Below the pieces are notes generated by a model. It was given only the letters and a program-made list of their open reading frames with translations, had not been told where the DNA came from and did no database searches. The position numbers and the translations under genes are program-made. A stretch of 64,000 bases of DNA, from NCBI GenBank assembly GCA_005281725.1, contig SSBO01000007.1:2920402-2984401 (forward strand), given 5' to 3'. Position 1 is the first letter of the stretch; every line of letters starts with the position of its first letter. This document shows positions 23,001 through 34,900 of this stretch, in pieces. Origin of the DNA: Wuchereria bancrofti. Taxonomy: Eukaryota > Nematoda > Chromadorea > Rhabditida > Onchocercidae.

Positions 23001-26000
23001 ACGCGCTGAAAATATATACCAGTCATGCCAAAACTCCTAAGATGAATCTCCGATTGTATGATACGTAAAAAGTGCTGCTGTCTTAGCAGTGTGCAAGAAT
23101 CCGATCTCCACATAATGAAGTTTATAATAATATTGAAGTTTAAATAATGAAGTTGAAAAATCCTAAGAGAAACACCAGCAACAGAAATGAAATCATCTAA
23201 TTTAAATGACAATCATATTAAAGCTGCCATATTACCGAGAAAATTCTGCGAGAATGAAGAACAATTCCTATTTACTGTTTATATACAACAAACTATTATG
23301 CAAATTTGATCCCATAAAAACGAAAAGATTTTTGAAACATTTTGAAAGTGTTTTTATTTTCTGTTTAATGTTTACATTCTCGTGTGCTCACATCTCCTCC
23401 GCATTCACTCGTCATAGGAAAAAAAAGATGATGGTACTGTTACAATTATTCATAACTGCAAAGTGGTTATTTGTTCATTTAAAAGTCATTGATCATTATT
23501 TAGGCTAAACTTACTCGGAATCCATCACAAGCATGCTAAAACTGTTTTAGTTTGTAACATCTTGGCAATATTTCAGTATCCGGTTTCTGCTGTAAAGTTT
23601 CCCAACAGATCTGGTAAGCAGTTACCCTTTCTTTTCATTATCGATTCAAATTAATCATATGGCTCATTCAAAACATCCTTCATCTCAGTCTATCACACCC
23701 TTAGCATTCATCTGATCAGTCGTGAGATAAAACATCTCATATTTTCTACGCGAAATTTTTCAAAAAGCTAATGTTTCTGAACAGTTTTCAAATGAGTACG
23801 TTGATCGTTTAAATGCCAGCATGATTATAATTGTTGTACATAAAGAACACTGTAAAGGAACAGAATGATCCTTGGGATACTTTCTTGACGTGAAAGTATT
23901 TGTGAATTTGATGAAGACGTTTTGGGAAGGCAGTGAGTGTTTAAATGTGTGGAAATGCTTATCAACCTTTGTACCTTCCTCTATTAGTGATGTTACTATC
24001 GCACGTTGTGCAAGAGAAATGCCATTAAGCATAAGCTAGCTATACAAACCTTTCCGAGCGTTATGCTTCCGCTCAGTTGATAAGTCCTTTTTTCAGCATT
24101 TTTAATTTAATATTTATGACTTATTACATTTCATTTGTTTTAAGATGAGATGATTTGTCAGATATTCTGACAGATTCTGAACTTTCTTTCTAGTTCAGAT
24201 CTTCGAATTTTATTTTCAATCTAACTCAATGAACTGATTTCTTTAACGATTATAAACAACTCGTGGTAATTAGTGTTATTTTGAAATACAAACAGTGGTA
24301 TGTCCTTAAAAGCTTCTTTCATTTTTTTATGAGAAATATTTTGAACTTCTTCTGAAGAAATTACGATTTTTTATTTACTGCGCTTACTATTTCCAACATG
24401 TGGTTAGAAAAATTGTCATTCATGGTTCTCGAGTTCAGTAAATCTCCAGTCTTTCTAAAACATATTTTTTATAAAACTGGATTTTATGTTGTAGTTTTGA
24501 TTTCAAGAGTCTGAAGCCTTACAACTTTTTAGTCCTAATTTTTAATAACAGTTTCTTTCTAACTGCGACACCATGTCGTAATTTACAGAACAACCAGCAA
24601 TAGCAGCATGATATTAGAAGTTTTAAAAAACTTTCCTCTTATTTCTCATTTTATCTTCCAAATAAATGCATGCTGAATTCCTGCTTTCAAAGATTTCATG
24701 TAAAGGAAAGTTCATCAATTCCATACAAAAGAATTTGAAAAAAAAAGAAAAGCGGTCCATTAAAATTAAAGCTTGAGCTAAAGTAAACATTACAATAATT
24801 TAAGGTTTAAATGAAAAGATACTTCAGAGACAATTTTCTCATCACTCAAGCATTTATGAAATAAAACACATCGATATTTGCACTATTCAGAAAACTGATA
24901 AGTTAGACTCTCAAAGTGAGTTAAGTCCGAATCTGAAAATGTTCAAAAGAAGGTTTTTCCGACACCCAAATTTATGCTTGCAAACATCGTTTGTATGATT
25001 CGAACTTATCTCCCCTCCTCCCTATTTTTACTTACAAGCGTTCGAGCAAGGAAATTACATTTGAAGCAATTATTCTTAAAAAGGCAGGAGATGGGTTTAC
25101 TCTAAAATTTTTATTTGAGTCCCGCTAACCCGCTATTTCTTGGAGGTGGATGAGAAATAGTTTCAGAATTGGATCATTAACTCGTTAAATGATTTAAATC
25201 AAGTACTCAGTGATTTATTTACTTGTTTTTTTTTTTTTGAAATGAGGATTAGTCAGCATTGTAAATTAAATCCCAAAACTTCGGGCAGGAATTTAACTGC
25301 AAATTCCATCAGTGAATCATGAAAAGAAAATCTGCCGAAGAAACTTATCATTAAAATTGCTGATCTTGCGTCAAATGATTGAGGAATGGATAATAAAATG
25401 TTCGGAAATGATAACAAGTAATAGGAGGCTAAGATAACCGTAAAATAAAAATGATAATGGATGGAAACTTTTTCTTCCATTTTTTTTTTTACATACAGTC
25501 TTTTCCAGAAAAAAGTCTTAGTTTTATTCCGTGACCCTAAAACAACGTTCTTTTAGGAAATAAATTCCTTTGAAAACATTTTGCAAAAATTATTTCGGAA
25601 AAAAACAATCGAAATTTAACAAAAAAATCTGCAAATCAGTGAAGGAAAAAGTTTAATACATTTAAAAGGAGCTAGAAACAAAGTTTTAATTTGTTGAACT
25701 AAAGCTTTATCACTAAAATACTAGAAATTTTCTTAATCACATACGCACGTACCCAGACTTCCCACATTAAAATTTAAAATTACCACATGAACTGTTTAGC
25801 GTGGAAGAAAAAAGAAGAAAACTGAATAACCTTTAGTCTCCCAATCTTTAAATACGACATTAATACTAAGACGAGGTAATATGAACTGCAACATCAGTAA
25901 CTGAGAACTTAAAGAACATAAACATTAAGTGGAATTATTTGTAAGCTTATTTCAAGAAGTTCTCAGAAATATATTTTGCAGGAGATTGCACAGAGCGTTA

Positions 26001-27990
26001 ATTCTACAACAGTGCAAAGTAGAAACAAGCAAGTGGAAGACAGACATAACCATAAATTATGTGAAAGGTAAGAAATAGAAATGTCATATTTGAAAATGTG
26101 AATCATCTTAAAGGTTAATGAAAAACACGGTTTTGAGGAAAGATGAAATGTTTGAAAATGGTGCTGAAAGGTCACTAGCATGAAAAATATATATAATGAA
26201 AAACAAAAGGAAATGTCCTAAACTATCCATCACTATTAATCGAGACAACATCATTTTTTAGTGCCAAATTTTTTTCCAAGAATTTCTTTTCCTGGAAAGA
26301 AGCAGCAAGAAAGCATTCAAGTCAGTCATTTAAAAAAATTTTAAACTTAAACCTCAGAAAAAAGCGTTGTTTCAGTTGATATAATGATAAAATGAGGCGT
26401 TAATTTGTAATCTTCAAGTTGATTAATATTGCTTCTCAAATATACAAAAGAAGGATAAAACTAAATCATTTAAATCATTAAAAACTTTGCAGTCAAACCC
26501 GAAAGTTATCTCGGAAATTTCTTCTGGTGGAAATAGCAACTGTGATTATTTCAAAACACTGTGTGATAATAGATAGTGAGGAGGGAATTAATCCAGTAGT
26601 ACTGAAAAACAAAAAAAAAATTAAAAAAAACTAATTCATTTCTTCTTCTCACTTAAATTACTTAAAAGATGCAATTATTTGTAACACTTTATTCTTAAAA
26701 CCTTTTATTCACAAACAATTAATATTTCCAAAGATCTTTGGTGATATCAGAAGAGCTAGTAGGCTATCAAAATTTTCGAAATTTTAAAATTCTTTAAAAT
26801 TTCATAGATTTAAAACATTCTTTCTAGGAAAACATGAACAAAAATTAAAATCAAAAGATAAGAAAACTATCTAGGAAGTATCAAAGTGTTGGATTTACTT
26901 TAAAATGCTTAAATCAATTAGATGCCCACTTTTTTAAACGGGAGCTGACCACTCAAGATGAATGGATTAAATTAGTGGTGCCACCACTGACAAAAGGTTA
27001 GAATGGGTCAATTTGGAAAAAAAGAAATGGAAGGAGGAAACAAGAAAGTCAAGGAAATTCCTCTTAGGAGTCAATATGACTTTTTTTTGCTACATTTGCA
27101 GCAGTGTCGGAAGATAAAGTGACTTCATTTGTTTAAAAATCGAGTTTTGATTCCTGCTTATTTTCTTTCTTATTCGTTACTTCTTCTGTTTCCTATATTT
27201 GCTTCGAAATATGCAAAGCGAAAAGAATTTATTTTTGCAAAAAAAAAATTCCAGATAACATGCAAAAAACATTAAAATGTCACTAACTATTCTAAAAAAC
27301 TCCTCCCCTCCCTTACAAAAGAAGGTATTTCTTGAATCAAAAAAAAAACGAGTAAGAAAGCAAGAAGTAAAAGTGATACTTAATTCTTTGCCGGATATCT
27401 AATCGTTGATACGGGATTTAATAAAATAAGAGTGTCACCAAGAGATCATCAGAATAATTTGAATTCAGTACAAAAAGTACTGTATGCTGTACTAGAGTCA
27501 AATACTTCTACTTTTACAATAGATTAGAAGTATTAAGAAATATGTCTAATTCGTTGATATACTGCAACAGTTCAGAAATGTTCTATTAAGTGCAGTTTAT
27601 TGTCTAAAAAGACTGTTTTTCCAATAAGAAAATATAAAACTCTTTCACGTATAAACGTGTACGCAGAAGGCATATACGAATGTTGCCGCAACAACAGCAT
27701 GTTTTTATCACTGTCAAAAAGCTGAATGGAATATGAAAATTAAAGGAGGAACTCAAATTTTTATTAACAACGACAATTAACTTTAGTTTCAAAAGTACTA
27801 GCCAATGCGGAAATGATAAGATCATTTGAACGTTGGATGACGTTTCCTTACTTTATTGTATTATTCACACAGGAATATCTTATTTTTAAGTAATACTTTC
27901 TCCATTTAAAAAAAGCTTTTACAGCTACCAAATCAATCGATATTGTCATCTTTTGACACCGCGTACCTTAAAACAAAAACTGGAACACGT
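20008..27990. other. Long non-coding stretch upstream of let-23
   Basis: About 8 kb upstream of the let-23 start codon with no exon I can support. Frames longer than 60 codons exist, but they lack recognisable domains and consistent splice partners. A slightly GC-richer patch at about 22290-22470 stands out from the A/T background. It could be an alternative upstream exon or promoter of let-23 or an unrelated element, but the sequence does not show which. Confidence 0.45.
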
Positions 27991-28310
27991 AGCTAATTGC
28001 AAGTTAAAGAGAAGTAAGAGACAGAGGAGGAGAAAAGGATGACGACTGGAAAGATAACAACGGCAACGTTATTCGTTGCTTTACAGGTTTGGATATGAAT
28101 GCATCCATTCGTTTCTTTCACCGAGCCCTCTTCAAAAGTGTTCGAAGAGGTAACGAATGACGGGTGGGTACTTCGTTTGCATAAAAAGCGGAGAAGAATG
28201 AGACGCGCGATGTGCGCCATCGGACGCGCGATGTGCGCCATGGTCGAGGACGACACACATTCTTCCCTTCACTTTGTGCTTCTCGGAGCTTTAATCTAAA
28301 GCAAGTAGAA
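27990..28310. promoter_or_regulatory. GC-rich, CpG-containing patch (possible promoter or short gene)
   Basis: Compared with its surroundings this 300-base patch is clearly richer in G+C and CpG and has open frames on both strands. On plus, an ATG at about 28039 starts a short hydrophobic reading (MTTGKITTATLFVALQ) that meets CAG|GTTTGG, resembling a signal-peptide exon. On minus, an 87-codon frame covers 28256-27993. Neither has a recognisable product, and no convincing continuation exons were found. A promoter or a non-coding transcript is equally possible. Confidence 0.3.
28202..28241. repeat. Perfect 19-bp direct repeat, 21-bp period
   Basis: The unit GACGCGCGATGTGCGCCAT occurs at 28202-28220 and again at 28223-28241 without a mismatch. 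It is CpG-dense, which is unusual for this AT-rich window, and each copy contains the near-palindrome GCGCGATGTGCGC. It may be a pair of protein-binding sites, or a small tandem duplication in a short coding frame (RAMCA repeated on plus). Confidence 0.9.
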
Positions 28311-29411
28311 TTTTACTTTGTAATGTAGTACATTTATATGTATATATACATATATATGGTCCTCTTGATGATTCCCGCATCTTCTGGTACTTATTGATTC
28401 AATGGTCATTAAACCACTTATTCTTATTCTGTGATTACGGCTTTTTACCAAAGGCGCCTGATCGCTTGTCATTATCATCTACAGTCAAATGTAGCCTTAT
28501 AGATGAAGAAGACAGAAAGAAATATATCTTCCACATTTGATATCGATATTACATGACACTTATGTGCTGACTAATCGGTAATTACTTTAATAGAACTAGG
28601 AAAGATAAACGAAATAGGATCCTAGACAAGTATCCTTATGTGTACCAGTTTCTCAGTCATCCCTCAATTGTTGCACCGTCACTGATGTAGGTATTCACGT
28701 GATTACATTGTAGATGAAAATTTAAAAACAAATAAACAAACAAACTTCGGCTAAGGCACTGAGAGACAAGTTGAAAAAGAATAGTCATGTCTCACTACTA
28801 GAACAATTTTTGACTGAAAAGCATGAAGTCAAATTTGACTTCGTCTTATCAATCATTTTATTTTCGGATTGATTCAAATACGGAACTGAGAACGGATGAT
28901 AGTTAGCAGTAAAGAACTATAATTTGATAGATAGCATTGCATTAACATGAAATTCATATTCATATTAAGCCCAGGCATATTTACTTTTACAAGGATGCAA
29001 AAGTAATGATAGTTACAATTTTGTTAGTTTAATTTGTTAGTTTCTTGACATATGGGTAATCAATGGATGATTCTCAATAGTAATCACATGTTATTCCTTT
29101 AAAAAAGAAAAAAACAAATCTTTTTCGAACACTTTCACGATTCTAATCGCTCTCTTGATAAAAGTATCATTTCAAATATTGCAATGATAAAAGTTTACTG
29201 GTTGGTTAAGGCTCTTTAAGTGAATCATTCATATCGAGCTAATAAAATTTTTACTGTTATCTTCCTTTCTTTGCAAATTATACGGTCTAAAAATTACAAG
29301 GAATGCATACAATTATGTTGTCCTCCAAATAATGCAAAAAAAAAGAAAAAAAAAAAGAAAACTTCAAAGCAGGCAATTATGACTGAACAACAGCATTCAT
29401 CCTGAAATTAA
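28311..29411. other. Non-coding stretch
   Basis: No supportable gene. It contains an alternating TATG/TATA segment at 28336-28358 and an A-rich run at about 29337-29360. An open frame at 29220-29405 runs through that A-rich run into a lysine tract and is not convincing. Confidence 0.4.
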
Positions 29412-30963
29412 ATGACTCGAAAACTCCGGCAGCTGAATCTTAGTACGATCAATTATACTGTTAAACAAGAAACTGTTTTGAATGAACTACTGCCAAGACC
29501 GGTTCAGGTAAGTAACACTTTCCGTTTACATTCATTCAATACAGTGATGCTTTTACATAAATTTTTTTTATTATGGTTTGTTAAATTTGAGCCATGGGCG
29601 CACCACTAGCATCGAGTATTTGCCCAATCAGAAGTAAAGGATCAAATCATCTAAGAGTCCATATCTAAATTTGTCATTACCTGATTTTCAAACTAAGTGT
29701 ACGTTTTAGAATGGAGTAGATAGCTGAGAAAAAGAATTTCAGCAGCATTCTTTGTAAAGTGAACCAACTGTTGACAAACTAGAGAGCAAGATAAGATCTT
29801 ATAAATGAAATCGTTTCCAAGTATCGCAGACAATAACTGTCCGTTTGATACCTTTTTCAACTTACTTGAAATTCACCTGTATCCGTGGATGTGTTTGCAA
29901 ACAGTATTCTGAGAATTTCTATCCTTAAAAGAAAATTTGTCGAAAACCGAAGAAACGACAACGATATAGATAATAAAGTAATGAAGGTCATTCGGCCGAA
30001 TATGCTATAATTGTCCTTAATCGGTTATAAATTACTGTATGTTACTGAGAGTCTTCTATTCTATCCTATCCTTTATATCAGTTTCATCCTATTTCGCTCC
30101 TTTAATCATCCCAATCCACTTGAAAAAACGAAAGTCAAGGTCGGACTTTTCTCTCGCAATCAACAAAAGACAATTCTCGGTTGCACATTACATTCATATA
30201 TCGTTTAAACTTCTTGAGGCTTCTGTCGTTTATTCTTTCTGGCCACTTGTGACATTAAGGATTTTGGAAGGATGTCAGTTTCAATGTTTCAACTCCTCAT
30301 TTCATTATGTACACAAAATTTTCGCTTCAGGACTATAAAAAAGGATGACAATTTGACTTCATTTCTATTTATCAGATTATCAAGGAACTTGGGAGAATTT
30401 TCAGACAAGTTATGTATAGTGAACTTCCAGAAATTCATGTTTGTAGAATCTAAAGATATCAACTGCGCACAAAATGTTAGAGTCTACTGAAATTTCAAAT
30501 GAAATTATCCAAAAATAGGTTTTTCTCATGAACACTACCAGAATTTCAATCCCCAATTAAGTTCAAGTTTTCTGCATAATTTCAAATCTCTATTAATTTG
30601 AAATTTCAGCCATTTACTTCTAGTGAAACGGTACCCGAGATGATAACAATGAACAAATCTTTAATGCTGTTCGTTGTCCACTACTTATTACCACAGCAGA
30701 CAAAGGCAGCAATCCGGACTTCCGGTGACCTTGAAATGAAAGATGAAACGAAGTTGACTCGCTATATATAATATAATTACCCATCTGACGAATATATGAA
30801 AACAGAGTGTGTGGAACAAAATTTACATCCGATAAATTCATTTGTTTACTATAAAGCAGGAACACTAACCTTAAGCATCGATTTTCTCTACAGGAAAAAT
30901 GTAAGGATTTTTAAATTAGCTTCACCGTAATATTTAACAAAATCAGGTATCCTCTACGAATGA
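29412..30963 (+). CDS. Candidate small gene, three exons, unknown function
   Basis: A possible plus-strand gene. Exon 1 29412-29507 starts at ATG right after an in-frame stop and ends at a textbook donor (CAG|GTAAGT). Exon 2 30610-30724 begins after a textbook acceptor (AAATTTCAG), keeps the phase, and ends at a weaker donor. A mini-exon 30947-30963 would close the frame with TGA, giving about 75 aa. The predicted protein starts MTRKLRQLNLSTINYTVK and has one moderately hydrophobic stretch (LMLFVVHYLL). I recognise no family. The first two exons have exon-like codons; the third is a guess. A chance alignment of splice signals is a real possibility. Confidence 0.3.
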
Positions 30964-31908
30964 ATTAAGGATAAAAGAATAAAAATCTCGCACACCGAGA
31001 TGATCCTCCAGAAAGAGACTCGGTAAAAAGAAGTGAACTTCAAAAAACTTCATATGATGCAAAGTTTTATTTAAAATTCCTGCTATATTCTGGAACAAAA
31101 CTTATAAGAACCAAAGTTTTAGCAATTTATGGCTTACAAAAATGGAACACATGAACCAGCCTTTTTTGTATTCATCCAACAGAAGCAGAAACAAGCAAAA
31201 AATGACAACAGTTATGACACTAATACAGATAAATTGATATTAACACATAAAAATATTCTGACGCTTTCCTAAAGATGAACAAGGACCAAAAAGACTAAGT
31301 ATCAGCTGTTCCTAAACTAGTCCTTAAAACATCATGCATTTGAATTAATCCATCACTATTCGGGCTTATTCTACCGAACCTACACACGCAACATCACTCA
31401 AAGAACACCCAACTAAAGGAAGAATTTCTTTCACGAGAGATTCCTTTGAAAAGCACCAGGACTGAAAACGAAAAGTACATAATCACTTGCTTTTAGTTGC
31501 ATTTGAATATTTTTTTTTTGAATACGGAGAACAAACTATTAAAATTCCTTTAAAAAATTATACATAGAATATTGCCATATTTACAAATAAAATGAGACCA
31601 TACGAGTAAACATAACGAAGTTTTGAAGAATTAAAAAAAAAAATCCGCATTGCAAATAAGAAACTCGCTTACTATGTCAAAAAAAAGGGAATGAGCAAAA
31701 GAAAATATTTTTTAAAATGAAAACTAAAGAACGATATTCAGTCTCTAAACCGAAAGTTCCCATGGATTTAAATGAGTTTAAAAAAAATCTAAACAAGATC
31801 CTGTCCTGAAAAAGAACAACCGAAATATCTAATTTGTACGACCTCCTCAGATTAGTTTTTTAACCCACTCAGAGAAAAAACAGCTTGATATGAAATTGCA
31901 AAATGACT
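30964..31908. other. Intergenic 3' flank of the katanin gene
   Basis: AT-rich sequence with many A runs and no exon-like segment. It lies downstream of the minus-strand katanin stop at 31909. Confidence 0.5.
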
Positions 31909-34900
31909 CTAACTTGGCGACAAGGTGTCATCAAAGATTTGCATAAGAGCAGTAAATTCATGTGATTGCGACTTATTCATACGATCCGCCAATAATGAAG
32001 CTTTAACCCTTATATTTGTCAGTTGTTGCATACACCTGCAAGATAGCAAACTAACCGAAATAAAAACTGAAAATCAGGTTTTGAAATGAAAATATAAGTT
32101 GAAAAGTCAGTATGGAATATAGAACGGTTCCATTATCCAATTTACCCCCACAGCTATTAAAAACTTATGATTCTGTATGGTACGTAAATTTAACGCTAAT
32201 ATTTCAGAACCGCAAAATTAGATTCTACCAATTATAAGAATTTAAAACAAAGACAAACAATGTTTAGATATTTACCAAATGCTACAAACATCCAAGATGA
32301 AAACAGATATTATGGACTATATGTTCACATGTACTCCCAATCAGTTATTTCAGACTTATTATTCACTTCACATTTTCGTTACAAACTTGGTCTGAACTAA
32401 CTTTATACACTTATTGTGTCGCTCTTCAGCAGGAACATCGACACCAATTTGAAAACGACGATGAGAACCAGTGCGAATCACATCTCCACAACCCGTAATT
32501 ATCGCCCTGAGCGCACTTAATGCTACCTAAAATGATTTATTCGAAATATGTCTTACAAAACTGCAATCATTTAAAATGAGAATACTGAAACTCACTGAAC
32601 TCTGAAAATAATAAAGAAATGAATTTGAATTTCAGAGTCGAATGAACTTTAAACCGTTAAGCTTCCAAAATGCAAAAAGCTTCCAGAGAGTCTATCATGA
32701 AAATGCAAAATCTTATGATTAACAAAGTTTTTAGGAGTAGAAAAAATCTATTTCACATTCTTGACGATAGATGCGGGAAAATGTTTTAGAAAGCTTTACA
32801 ATCGCCGCTTCATCACTGCGTCATGCATTTCCTTTCAAGCAGAAAGCAGAAATCAAAAATATCCGCATTATTTATTTTAGAATAATGGGAAGAATTGAAT
32901 GAGATTTAGATAAGCTTTGTGAATTTGTTTATAATTAACCTCCACATAATCTTCCTGTTTATTGGCAAATAGTGGTTCGATACACGGCAGAATTGCAGTA
33001 CACAGTGTCAAATTCCAGACTGCAGGAATATGATTGAATGCATCAATGAGTTCAACCAGCACAGCTATATCACTGGATCGCGCAGCTTCTGTGACCGCTG
33101 CTTCACATCCACGTGTTCGCCAACAGCGTAATACGTCCTCTAGCACCACACGTCGTTGACTGATTATTATTTCAAGCTTATTTAAACCGGCAATTATATC
33201 ATCTAAGCTAAATGGTTCGTTCGGTATTTCTTGATCTCGATCCCAACATGACTGCTTTCGTTGACACTGACGTTTCATTTCATCATTACCACCAAAACCA
33301 AGGTTCTTCTCTTCCTAAAAATTAGTAATTTAGTGAAGTGAAAAATCGGTAAATCGGTAATTTAGTGAAGTAAGAATTTCTAACAAAGTACTGCAAAATT
33401 CAGGAGTCCCATTCAGTAACAGAGAAGTCATTGGAGTTTTTAAAAATCTCAAAAGGATTTCAAATCTATGAGATTACAAATCTGAAAGACCTTTTTTCTA
33501 GAGACGGTACATCGAATATCCGGCATTGAATTGGTTATTTCTATTGCTGCCGCTGAAGAAAAATATGATTAAATAATTTCAGCTATTTATTTTAAAGTAA
33601 TGGAAAGAACTGAATGAGATTTAGATAAGCTTTGTGATATAATTCAGACATAATGAAAACTAAAATCCACTACCGTAAGAATGCGCTCCTTTTCGAGATG
33701 ATAAATTAGACTGTGATGTGCGCAGGATTATACCACCTGCCTTTCGCGTACTATTGGCAACTTTCGAGTGGGTCAGTCTAAATTAGTCGTAAGATGAGGA
33801 GAAAGCCTCTAGTTTTAAGCTACTATCTAATTTGTATGTCTAAATAATTAAATATCTAAATCCTGAATTTTATTTCTGTTCAATCTATCTAGGTGGGACG
33901 TAAAAATGAATTTTTCCGAAATTTCATTTTTCAAAGTTCGTTATTTAGAACAAAGCTATCACTGCAATTCAGTGTTCAAATTCTATGTTCTAATGATGTC
34001 TGTAAGATTAGGAGTCTTTCATTTTGAAATTTTCAATACCGACACATCAAAAGTGCCAATCCATCCATAATAAGGAAGAGTTAACCAACCCATATCATTA
34101 CAAAGTTACTTGAATTCGAATAATACAGAAATCCACATAATACAGAGATCATATAGAGATCCACAATCACTTACTTTGAATTTGCATCATTTCGCCTACT
34201 CTTCAATGTTTTTGCTTTACCAGGCATAGATATAAGCGTCGTCAGTGGTGTAGTTGTCGTAGTCATGGCAACAATTGCATTCTGCAATGAGTTCTCACTG
34301 TAATTCTATTTGATGAACAAAAGTTCGGTTTTTCATCTACAAAGATAGTTCAGCAAATTAATTTACATTCGACTGATATTCTTCAAACCGTTAAATGTCC
34401 TTGAGAGTTATCAGACTGCTCAATCATTAGTTAATAACCTAAACAACTTCACGCAAGTGGTTGATTTGGATCAATCCAAGAAATTTCCCATGATTGCTGC
34501 TATAATTTGCAAAAAAGCGAGCAAACAACGGAGACTTGGTTCTGTCGTAATGCTCAAGGCAGGAAATGAAGGTGTCTAATCTGATTAAAACCAAATTACT
34601 GCAAAGTAAAAAGTAAACTGAATATAAATGCTTTGTATGCAAGGAATCAAAAATATTTTATGATGTCAAACAACCAAAAAATCAAACGGAAGATATTACC
34701 TATCTTTCTAGAAAAAATGATGATAAATAAAAAAGTCTTAAAGGTTCTATAAAAAAGACGGAAGGTAGAGCTTCTGATCAAGCTTCATGAACAATATTGT
34801 AATGCAGGAAAGGAACCAAAAGTTTCCTCAGTTTAGCTAGCGAAAAAAAAAATGGAAAATTTAATCGAAGTTTGTAAAACTTGATAGATTTAATCCTCAA

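Noticed and set aside
29220..29405. 61-codon frame with hydrophobic start and Cys cluster
   Set aside because: It runs into an A-rich tract read as poly-lysine, starts at a non-ATG codon and has no partner exons.
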